Below the pieces are notes generated by a model. That model searched no databases and was not told the DNA's origin. It saw only the letters and a list, made by a program, of their open reading frames with translations. 6,285 nucleotides of DNA from contig JAZQQZ010000003.1 of assembly GCA_045629305.1 (NCBI GenBank), forward strand, positions 1 to 6,285, in the 5' to 3' direction. Positions 1 to 5,628 of this stretch are shown here, in pieces. A program made the translations under genes and the position numbers. Every line of letters begins with the position of its first letter. Position 1 is the first letter of the stretch. The stretch comes from UBA1227 sp045629305 (GTDB lineage: Bacteria; Bacillota; Clostridia; Oscillospirales; Acutalibacteraceae).

Positions 1-2
1 GT

Positions 3-1751
3 GGCGACGCCTATGTTGACCATCCGAGTTTCGGCGCGGCAATAATAACTCGCGTGCTTGAGAACGCGGGTTATAAGGTGGCTTTTCTATCGCAACCTAA
101 TTGGCGCACCCTTGACGATTTCACCCAGTTTGGCAAGCCAAGACTTGGTTTCCTTGTATCTTCGGGAAACATAGATTCTATGGTTGCACATTACACGGTT
201 GCGAAAAAGCCACGCTCTACTGACGCTTACACACCAGGTGGAAAGCCTGGTAAGCGTCCTGACCGCGCCGTAACTGTATATTGCAACAAGATACGCGAGG
301 CGTATCCCGATACCACGATAGTCATCGGTGGTCTCGAGGCGTCGCTTCGTCGCTTTGCCCACTACGACTATTGGTCGGATGAGATAAGGCCTTCCATCCT
401 CGTGGACAGCAAAGCTGATATTTTAAGTTATGGAATGGGCGAGAAGTCCATTCTTGAAATAGCAGAGAAACTCGAGAACAACGAGCCACTCACTGACATT
501 AGAGGCACCTGTTATCTCACAGAACCTAAGAACACTCCACTCATGGGAGCGGAGTGTCCGAGCCTTGAAAACTGTAGAAATAGTAAGAAAGAATATGCTA
601 TTTCAGTTCGCATAGAACAGGACGAGCAGGACCATATCCGTGGCAAGCTTGTAAAGCAACGCCAAGGTGATATGATGCTCGTTCAGAACCCTCCTATGCC
701 ACCACTTACAACAGAGGAAATGGATGCCATCTATGACCTCCCATATGAGCGTACATATCACCCAAGTTATGAGCATGTACCAGCAATTGATGAGGTCAAG
801 TTCTCAATCACCCATAACCGTGGTTGTTTCGGGGGATGCAATTTCTGCTCCATCCAATTCCACCAAGGCAGATTTATGACCAAAAGGAGCAAGGAATCTC
901 TCCTTAAAGAGGCGAGAAAATTCACAGAAGATCCTGACTTTAATGGATATATCCACGATGTCGGTGGACCGACTGCGAACTTCAGAAATCCAAGTTGTGA
1001 TAAGCAGCTTACAGATGGCCTTTGCAAGGGCAAGAAATGCCTTGCGCCGACACCTTGTAAGCACCTCAAAGCGGACCACAAGGAATACATAGAAATCCTC
1101 AGAGAGATGAGAGAACTTCCAAATGTTAAGAAGGTCTTCATTCGCTCTGGAATAAGGTATGACTATCTCTTGCAGGACAGTGACGAGACCTTCTTCCAAG
1201 AGCTTGTAAAATATCATGTAAGTGGTCAACTTAAGGTTGCTCCAGAACACTGCAGCGAGCAGGTTCTGGACCTCATGGGTAAGCAACATATTGACACTTA
1301 CGAGCGCTTCTCAAAGCGCTATTTTGAGTTGACAGACAAAGCGGGAAAAGATCAATATCTTGTCCCATATCTCATGTCTTCTCATCCAGGTTCCACCTTG
1401 GATGACGCCATCGAACTTGCTCTCTTCCTAAAGGAGAGAAAGCTCCGCCCAGAGCAAGTTCAGGACTTCTATCCAACCCCGGGAACAATCTCAACCTGTA
1501 TGTTCTACACAGGTCTCGATCCATACACATTGCAGAGTGTATATGTCGAGCGAAATCCACACGGTAAGGCCCTTCAACGTGCACTTCTCCAGTACTACCA
1601 TCCATCCAACGAGAAGCTTGTCGTAGAGGCCCTCACTAAGGCCCACAGAACGGACCTCATCCCAGTACTTACTAACCGCCCTACACCACAGAAGAACAGG
1701 ACGGTTTCTAATGGAAAAACTGCTAAAAAAAGCAAGAGAAATAAGAGATAA
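3..1751 (+). CDS. ygiQ: YgiQ-family radical SAM protein (5' end off the window)
   Basis: Radical SAM enzyme of the YgiQ family (UPF0313); its substrate is not known. The frame is open from base 3 and begins GDAYVDHPSFG, a typical near-N-terminal family motif, so the true start lies upstream of the window. The GTG at 54 is internal. Counting residues from base 3, the [4Fe-4S]/SAM motif C-x3-C-x2-C is at residues 275, 279 and 282 (bases 825, 837, 846) within HNRGCFGGCNFCS. A second cysteine group, C-x8-C-x4-C-x5-C, follows at bases 996-1058. The conserved segments KKVFIRSGIRYDYL and LKVAPEHCS lie further on. The DUF3362-type C-terminal region starts near FYPTPGT (residue 489) and includes DPYTLQSVYVERNPHGKALQRALL. 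The protein ends in a Lys/Arg-rich tail. The last 41 bases overlap the next gene in a different frame, which suggests co-transcription. The family assignment is secure; a role in modification is only inferred from the fold. Confidence 0.95.
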   Translation, partial: GDAYVDHPSFGAAIITRVLENAGYKVAFLSQPNWRTLDDFTQFGKPRLGFLVSSGNIDSMVAHYTVAKKPRSTDAYTPGGKPGKRPDRAVTVYCNKIREAYPDTTIVIGGLEASLRRFAHYDYWSDEIRPSILVDSKADILSYGMGEKSILEIAEKLENNEPLTDIRGTCYLTEPKNTPLMGAECPSLENCRNSKKEYAISVRIEQDEQDHIRGKLVKQRQGDMMLVQNPPMPPLTTEEMDAIYDLPYERTYHPSYEHVPAIDEVKFSITHNRGCFGGCNFCSIQFHQGRFMTKRSKESLLKEARKFTEDPDFNGYIHDVGGPTANFRNPSCDKQLTDGLCKGKKCLAPTPCKHLKADHKEYIEILREMRELPNVKKVFIRSGIRYDYLLQDSDETFFQELVKYHVSGQLKVAPEHCSEQVLDLMGKQHIDTYERFSKRYFELTDKAGKDQYLVPYLMSSHPGSTLDDAIELALFLKERKLRPEQVQDFYPTPGTISTCMFYTGLDPYTLQSVYVERNPHGKALQRALLQYYHPSNEKLVVEALTKAHRTDLIPVLTNRPTPQKNRTVSNGKTAKKSKRNKR

Positions 1752-2625
1752 ATTAAAAAACAACAAAGAAAAACAAAACAAAATTAAGAATCGACTGAAA
1801 GCCATCGGCATTGTCGTAGCTCTCATCATAAGTCTGGCAATAACATATCTACCGTTCTTGCCGACTTGGGATGAGATATACATGGCGGTGGGGATTCAGT
1901 CGAGGTTTCAAGATGAATTAGATTTTAACCCTGAACCACTCACTGTATCTTTCATTGACGTGGGGCAGGGTGATTCTATTTTTATATGGTCTGAGAACGC
2001 TTCAATTCTCATAGATACAGGCCCAGAAGGGAATGCCAATCATATTGTAAATTATATAGAACAATTTGGCATCGAGAAGCTTGATTATTTAATCATCACC
2101 CACAATCATGACGACCATAATGGCTCACTAAATGAACTCGAAAAGATGATACAGATAGACAATAAAATAATCCCTGACGAAACTACAACGCTCAACCAAA
2201 TGACGTTGACACTCGACAAGGATTTAACTCTAACTTTCCTTGGCCCAATTTACCAAAGTGATAACGAGAACAATATGTCTCTTGTCACACTTCTAAAGTA
2301 CCAAGATACAAGTTTTCTTCTGATGGGGGACGCGGAGTCCGACGAGGAACTGAGCCTTCTTCGGACATATCCGAATCTCACGGCCGACGTGCTAAAAGTC
2401 GGCCATCACGGCTCCAGTTCCTCGACGACTCCGGAACTGCTGAACCAAGTTCAGCCAAAGTATGCCGTCATATCTGTCGGCGAGGGCAATGACTATGGTC
2501 ACCCTAACAAGCGAACCCTCGAGAACCTCCAGAACATCACCACATATCGTACCGATCAAGATGGCACCATCGCCGCCACATCTGACGGCCACACAATCAC
2601 ATTCCACACCACTTATCGGCAATAA
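1711..2625 (+). CDS. Membrane-anchored ComEC/Rec2-like metallo-beta-lactamase-fold hydrolase
   Basis: Stand-alone relative of the ComEC C-terminal MBL domain. Residues 1-30 are very basic and probably cytoplasmic. Residues 31-50 (AIGIVVALII...) form one membrane segment. The MBL domain, about residues 77-304, should then lie outside the membrane. Visible motifs are DVGQGDS (83-89), the metal-binding HNHDDH (131-136), ENNMSLVTLL (186-195), GD at 206-207, VGHHGSS (230-236) and DYGHPN (261-266). This is the set expected of ComEC-type MBL proteins, so a metal-dependent nuclease or phosphodiesterase is plausible, but the substrate is unknown. The 10-12 membrane segments and OB domain of full ComEC are absent. 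The ATG at 1711 has a weak AGGA 9 bases upstream. The next in-frame ATG (residue 58) would lose the membrane segment. The start overlaps the end of ygiQ by 41 bases. The 5' end is very A-rich (about 20% G+C at 1741-1800), against about 53% at 2341-2400. Confidence 0.9.
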   Translation: MEKLLKKAREIRDKLKNNKEKQNKIKNRLKAIGIVVALIISLAITYLPFLPTWDEIYMAVGIQSRFQDELDFNPEPLTVSFIDVGQGDSIFIWSENASILIDTGPEGNANHIVNYIEQFGIEKLDYLIITHNHDDHNGSLNELEKMIQIDNKIIPDETTTLNQMTLTLDKDLTLTFLGPIYQSDNENNMSLVTLLKYQDTSFLLMGDAESDEELSLLRTYPNLTADVLKVGHHGSSSSTTPELLNQVQPKYAVISVGEGNDYGHPNKRTLENLQNITTYRTDQDGTIAATSDGHTITFHTTYRQ

Positions 2626-2667
2626 ATTTTAAGAATTTAGCCTAAAATCGTTGAAAACTTGCCGATA
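2612..2667. promoter_or_regulatory. Inverted repeat TATCGGCAA / TTGCCGATA upstream of the HTH-Fic gene
   Basis: A perfect 9-base inverted repeat: TATCGGCAA at 2614-2622 and TTGCCGATA at 2659-2667, separated by 36 bases. A smaller pair, ATTTTA (2626-2631) and TAAAAT (2643-2648), is nested inside. The left arm covers the last codons of the MBL gene. The right arm lies exactly between the -35 and -10 boxes of the HTH-Fic promoter. No T-run follows the right arm, so it does not look like an intrinsic terminator. An operator for a DNA-binding protein, possibly the HTH-Fic product itself, is the preferred inference. A weak RNA hairpin is the alternative. Confidence 0.5.
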
Positions 2668-2679
2668 GAATGTTAAAAT
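2651..2679 (+). promoter_or_regulatory. SigA-type promoter of the HTH-Fic gene
   Basis: TTGAAA (2651-2656), a 17-base spacer and TAAAAT (2674-2679), with TG at 2671-2672 giving an extended -10. A start of transcription about 7 bases downstream would fall near 2685-2687, inside the ribosome binding site AAAGGTGA (2683-2690). The leader would then be only about 8-10 bases and part of the Shine-Dalgarno would be lost. A second, weaker -10 candidate, TAGAAT (2666-2671), would leave a leader of about 17 bases. Either way the gene can be transcribed independently of the MBL gene. Confidence 0.6.
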
Positions 2680-2694
2680 AATAAAGGTGATTGT

Positions 2695-3582
2695 ATGGAA
2701 ATTAAATATCTTTCTTCAGCGGAAATCGCGCAGTTATGGGGAATTTCAGAGAGAAGTGTAAGAAATTATTGCACCAGCGGTAGAGTAGAAGGAGCTATCC
2801 TTATCGGCAAAAACTGGAAAATACCAGAAACTGCGAAGAAACCAGAAAGAAAAAACAATAGATCTCTTCTTAGCACACTCAAAGAGGAAAAGGCTACTGG
2901 GGTAAAGGGTGGTATCTACCATAAACTCCAAATAGAATTAACCTACAACTCAAACCATATTGAGGGCAGCAAACTAACACATGACCAAACAAGATTTATT
3001 TATGAGACAAACACAATTGGCATGTCTGATGAAAGCATAAATGTAGATGATCTTATAGAGACAGTAAACCATTTCTCATGCATCAATATGGTGATAGACA
3101 ATGTAAACAGTAAACTTAGTGAAAAACTCATTAAGGAACTACATGGAACCCTTAAATCTGGTACTGCAGATTCAAGGAAAGATTGGTTTAATGTTGGAGA
3201 GTACAAGAAATTGCCCAACGAGGTTGGGGGACGCGTAACAACGCCGCCTGACAAGGTACACGAGGAATTATCCAAATTGATTGAGGAATATAACAAGTCT
3301 GATGATAAAACATTGGAGGACATTGTTGAGTTTCACGTCGAATTTGAACGGATACATCCGTTCCAAGACGGTAATGGGCGCGTCGGACGCCTCATTCTTT
3401 TTAAAGAGTGCTTGAGGCATGGAATAACTCCGTTCATCATCGATGATGAACTGAAGTTATTCTATTACCGTGGCCTCAAGGAATGGTCCGACGAGCGCGG
3501 TTACCTTCTTGAGACTTGCGCTGCCGCGCAAGACAAATTCGACTCCTATCTCAGCTATTTCAAGATAGATAAAATTCGATAA
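2695..3582 (+). CDS. Fic-domain protein with N-terminal excisionase/MerR-like HTH
   Basis: Fic enzymes transfer AMP, or sometimes another nucleotide moiety, from a nucleotide to a hydroxyl side chain of a target protein; the target here is unknown. Residues 1-47 (YLSSAEIAQLWGISERSVRNY ... GKNWKIP) match the excisionase/MerR-like winged helix (HTH_17 type), so DNA binding is likely. S86-N-H-I-E90-G91 fits the (S/T)xxxE(G/N) inhibitory helix of class II Fic proteins, which sits N-terminal to the Fic core in the same chain. The flap hairpin region is about 168-188 (GEYKKLPNEVGGR...). The complete active-site motif HPFQDGNGRVGR is at 221-232, so catalysis should be intact when inhibition is relieved. 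The ATG follows AAAGGTGA with 4 bases between. No separate antitoxin gene is visible. No intrinsic terminator follows the TAA stop, so readthrough into rpsB is possible. Confidence 0.93.
   Translation: MEIKYLSSAEIAQLWGISERSVRNYCTSGRVEGAILIGKNWKIPETAKKPERKNNRSLLSTLKEEKATGVKGGIYHKLQIELTYNSNHIEGSKLTHDQTRFIYETNTIGMSDESINVDDLIETVNHFSCINMVIDNVNSKLSEKLIKELHGTLKSGTADSRKDWFNVGEYKKLPNEVGGRVTTPPDKVHEELSKLIEEYNKSDDKTLEDIVEFHVEFERIHPFQDGNGRVGRLILFKECLRHGITPFIIDDELKLFYYRGLKEWSDERGYLLETCAAAQDKFDSYLSYFKIDKIR
2800..2810 (+). repeat. Third copy of the CTTATCGGCAA word, inside the HTH-Fic gene
   Basis: CTTATCGGCAA here is identical over 11 bases to 2612-2622. Its 9-base core TATCGGCAA also matches the inverted copy at 2659-2667. 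It lies about 105 bases inside the gene and codes for part of the HTH wing (ILIGKN). No further copies were noticed in the window by eye. It may be a downstream operator half-site, or a coincidence allowed by the LIGK codons. Confidence 0.4.
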
Positions 3583-3589
3583 CTTTATA

Positions 3590-3618
3590 TTGCATTTATA
3601 TAATACGCGTGTTATAAT
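3590..3618 (+). promoter_or_regulatory. Promoter of the rpsB-tsf operon, consensus extended -10
   Basis: TTGCAT (3590-3595), a 17-base spacer and a perfect TATAAT (3613-3618), preceded by TG at 3610-3611 (TGTTATAAT). The -35 is a weak match, but the extended -10 makes this the strongest promoter in the window, as expected for a ribosomal protein operon. Transcription should start near A3624/G3625, giving an untranslated leader of about 118 bases before rpsB. Confidence 0.75.
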
Positions 3619-3638
3619 TGTCGAGCAATTCGCACGCG
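3606..3638. promoter_or_regulatory. Two-part dyad covering the rpsB -10 box and start site
   Basis: CGCGTG (3606-3611) pairs with CACGCG (3633-3638), and AATTG (3616-3620) with CAATT (3626-3630), around a 5-base centre TCGAG. The inner spacers are unequal (4 and 2 bases). Because the predicted start of transcription is at the centre, most of the left arm would not be in the RNA, so any function would be at the DNA level. It may be an operator or simply chance symmetry. Confidence 0.3.
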
Positions 3639-3742
3639 GGGCGTGAAGCACGGTTGTTCGACGTCGTCAAGCAATCGGCGTTGTTACGTTGTTTCAAGAA
3701 GCGACCCGCGGAGGATAAAACTTATTTTTAGGAGGACATAAC
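3624..3742 (+). promoter_or_regulatory. Structured 5' leader of rpsB, candidate r-protein regulatory RNA
   Basis: The leader can fold. The outer stem is CGCGGG (3635-3640) with CCCGCG (3705-3710). The next stem is TGAAGC (3644-3649) with GTTTCA (3691-3696), including one G-U pair. Inside is a hairpin of CGGTTGTT (3651-3658) with AAGCAATCG (3670-3677, wobble pairs allowed) and a loop at 3659-3669. GGAGG at 3710-3714 touches the outer stem. The true Shine-Dalgarno AGGAGG (3730-3735) lies 7 bases before the ATG. No T-run follows the structure, so control by translation is more likely than by termination. Ribosomal protein operons in many bacteria are autoregulated through such leaders. Binding by S2 here is inference. 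Confidence 0.45.
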
Positions 3743-4486
3743 ATGTCAGTAATTTCAATGAAACAATTGCTTGAAGCAGGTGTTCATTTCGGACACCAGA
3801 CAAGAAGATGGAACCCTAAGATGGCTGAGTACATCTTCACAGAGAGAAACGGTATCTACATCATCGACCTTCAGAAGACAGTTAAGAAGCTCGAAGAAGC
3901 ATACAACGTAGTACGTGACATCTCTGCTGAAGGCGGAGACATTCTCTTCGTAGGTACAAAGAAGCAGGCTCAGGATTCTGTTAAGGAAGAAGCTATCCGT
4001 TGCGGTATGCCATACGTAAATGCTCGTTGGCTCGGCGGTATGCTCACAAACTTTAAGACAATTCAGAGAAGAATAAAGAGACTTGAACAGCTCCGCGCTA
4101 TGCGTGAGGACGGCACATTCGATCTTCTTCCTAAGAAGGAAGTAGCAAAACTCGAACTTGAGATTGAAAAGCTCGAGAAGTTCATGGGTGGTATCACAGA
4201 GATGAAGAAGCAGCCAGCTGCTATGTTCATCGTTGACCCACGTAAGGAAAGAATTGCTGTTGCTGAAGCTCACAAGCTCGGTATTCCAATCATTGCAATC
4301 GTAGATACAAACTGCGACCCAGACGAAGTTGATTATGTTATCCCTGGTAACGACGACGCTATCCGTGCTGTACGCCTCATCGCTGGCGCTATGGCTGATG
4401 CAGTTATCGAGGGTCGTCAGGGCACAGACGCTCCTGTAGCAGAAGAAGCTGCTGCAGAGGAAGCTGAAGCAGCAGAGGAGGAATAA
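3743..4486 (+). CDS. rpsB: 30S ribosomal protein S2
   Basis: Component of the small ribosomal subunit, on the solvent side between head and body, needed for binding of S1-type proteins and for initiation-competent 30S particles. The 247 residues are a normal length. Recognisable segments are GVHFGHQTRRWNPKM (13-27), IYIIDLQKT (39-46), the helical hairpin region at about 104-152, and PAAMFIVDPRKERIAVAEA (158-176). The IPIIAIVDTNCDP region (181-193) and DDAIRAVRLI (204-213) follow. The C-terminus is an Ala/Glu-only tail (232-247) with no visible folded domain. The start is fixed by AGGAGG with a 7-base spacer and by alignment to the S2 N-terminus. It is the first gene of the rpsB-tsf operon. 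Its codon use (ACA, AAG, CTC/CTT, GTA/GTT) is strongly biased, as in highly expressed genes, and unlike the upstream MBL and Fic genes. Confidence 0.99.
   Translation: MSVISMKQLLEAGVHFGHQTRRWNPKMAEYIFTERNGIYIIDLQKTVKKLEEAYNVVRDISAEGGDILFVGTKKQAQDSVKEEAIRCGMPYVNARWLGGMLTNFKTIQRRIKRLEQLRAMREDGTFDLLPKKEVAKLELEIEKLEKFMGGITEMKKQPAAMFIVDPRKERIAVAEAHKLGIPIIAIVDTNCDPDEVDYVIPGNDDAIRAVRLIAGAMADAVIEGRQGTDAPVAEEAAAEEAEAAEEE
4476..4481 (+). promoter_or_regulatory. tsf ribosome binding site inside the end of rpsB
   Basis: AGGAGG lies 7 bases before the tsf ATG and is formed by the final Glu codons (GAG GAG GAA) of S2. The acidic end of S2 and the tsf ribosome binding site therefore constrain each other. 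Only 2 bases separate the rpsB stop from the tsf start, which favours translational coupling. Confidence 0.85.
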
Positions 4487-4488
4487 TC

Positions 4489-5598
4489 ATGGCATTTACA
4501 GCTCAGGACGTTAAAGCTCTTCGTGAGAAGACAGGCGTTGGTATGATGGAGTGCAAGAAGGCACTCGTTGAGTCTGACGGAGATATGGACAAGGCTATTG
4601 ACTACCTCCGTGAGCGTGGACTTGCTGCAGCTACAAAGAAGGCAGGTAGAACAGCTGCTGATGGTGTAGTAATGGCTTACACAGACGAAGCTAAGAAGGT
4701 TTCAGTTCTTGTAGAAGTTAACTCAGAGACAGACTTCGTAGGTAAGAACGAGAAGTTCCAGGCTTTCGTACTTGATATCGCTAAGACAATCGTTGAGAAC
4801 AACCCAGCAGACGTTGAGGCTCTTCTCGGTGGTAACCTTATCGGTTCTGACAGAACAGTTCAGGAGAACCTTCAGGACCTCATCCTTTCAATCGGCGAGA
4901 ACATGAAGATCCGTCGTTTCGAGAGAGTTGAAGGTAATGTATGCTCATACATCCACATGGGTGGTTCTGTTGGCGTACTTGTTAACTTTGACGTTGCAGA
5001 CGACGCTGCTGCAAAGGCAGAGTTCGCAGAGATGGGCAAGAACGTAGCAATGCAGATTGCAGCTATGAAGCCAGATTATCTCTGCAAAGCAGACATCTCA
5101 GCAGAAGAAGCTGCTAAGATGGAATCTATCACAATTGATTCAGCTCTTAACAGACCTGATTCTCTTCCTATTCCAATTCTCAATAGCCTCACAGACGAAG
5201 CTATTTCAAGCAAGAAGTGGAGCGACAAGGACTGCGAAATCTTCCAGGGCCTTGACAACAAGCAGAAGAAAAACTTCCCTAACTTCATCTCAGAGGAAGC
5301 TATGGCTACACTTGCTGAAATCGCAGTATCTCACAAGGCTGAGATCGTTGAGAACAAGATCTTCACAGGTCTTGTACAGGGTAGACTTTCAAAGCAGTTC
5401 AAGGAAGTTTGCCTCATGGAGCAGGATTTTGTACGTTCAGACCTCTTCGAGGGTAACGTTGGCGGTTACGTAGCAGACGTTGCAAAGAAACTCGGCACTG
5501 ACATCAAGATCAGTGGCTTCACATGCTTCGTTAAGGGCGAAGGCATCGAGAAGAAGGAAGAAAACTTCGCTGATGAAATCGCTTCAATGATTAAGTAA
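4489..5598 (+). CDS. tsf: Elongation factor Ts, long form with insertion
   Basis: Cytoplasmic nucleotide exchange factor that releases GDP from EF-Tu during translation. Residues 1-55 are the UBA-like N-terminal domain (VKALREKTGVGMMECKKAL). ETDFVGKNEKF (80-90) is the conserved EF-Tu contact motif. The core domain includes MQIAAMKPDYL (188-198). The end, VAKKLGTDIKISGF...GEGIEKKEENFADEIASM, is a Lachnospiraceae-style C-terminus. At 369 residues it is well above the usual 280-310. The extra 60-75 residues lie at about 210-285 (MESITIDSALNRPDSLP...), between MKPDYL and GRLSKQFKEVCLMEQDFV. This is where E. coli EF-Ts has its coiled-coil protrusion. The frame and codon use continue unchanged through this part, so a sequencing error or recent foreign insertion looks unlikely. 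It is the second and last gene of the operon; pyrH and frr, often next to it, do not follow. Confidence 0.98.
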   Translation: MAFTAQDVKALREKTGVGMMECKKALVESDGDMDKAIDYLRERGLAAATKKAGRTAADGVVMAYTDEAKKVSVLVEVNSETDFVGKNEKFQAFVLDIAKTIVENNPADVEALLGGNLIGSDRTVQENLQDLILSIGENMKIRRFERVEGNVCSYIHMGGSVGVLVNFDVADDAAAKAEFAEMGKNVAMQIAAMKPDYLCKADISAEEAAKMESITIDSALNRPDSLPIPILNSLTDEAISSKKWSDKDCEIFQGLDNKQKKNFPNFISEEAMATLAEIAVSHKAEIVENKIFTGLVQGRLSKQFKEVCLMEQDFVRSDLFEGNVGGYVADVAKKLGTDIKISGFTCFVKGEGIEKKEENFADEIASMIK

Positions 5599-5628
5599 AG
5601 AGCAAGAAACGAAGCAAATAATAAAATT

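Noticed and set aside
54..56. GTG at 54 as the start of the radical SAM gene
   Set aside because: The frame is open upstream to base 3 and encodes conserved YgiQ residues (GDAYVDHPSFG), so the gene starts outside the window.
804..1289. Minus-strand reading frames opposite ygiQ (also 767-1141 and 1491-1883)
   Set aside because: No recognisable domain or start signal, and the plus strand has a fully supported gene.
1711..2625. Full competence gene comEC
   Set aside because: Only one membrane segment and the MBL domain are present; the competence channel region is absent, so the comEC symbol is not justified.
2695..3582. Classical two-gene Fic toxin-antitoxin locus (FicT/FicA)
   Set aside because: No small antitoxin reading frame lies next to the gene, and the inhibitory SNHIEG motif is already present in the same chain.
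3585..3603. A-T hairpin after the Fic gene as a terminator
   Set aside because: Six A-T pairs only, no G-C and no T-run; it overlaps the rpsB -35 region instead.
3643..3741. A 32-codon GTG-started reading frame in the rpsB leader, ending 1 base before the rpsB ATG
   Set aside because: There is no properly spaced Shine-Dalgarno, the start lies within the proposed stem region, and the Arg/Ser-rich peptide resembles nothing known. It is best treated as chance, though a leader peptide cannot be fully excluded.
3755..4273. Long minus-strand reading frame opposite rpsB
   Set aside because: It is antisense to a well-defined ribosomal protein gene, with Cys/Ser/Leu-rich translation and no ribosome binding site; a shadow of biased codons.
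5135..5473. Plus-strand alternative frame inside tsf
   Set aside because: Ser/Arg/Thr-rich translation without motifs, entirely within EF-Ts in another frame.
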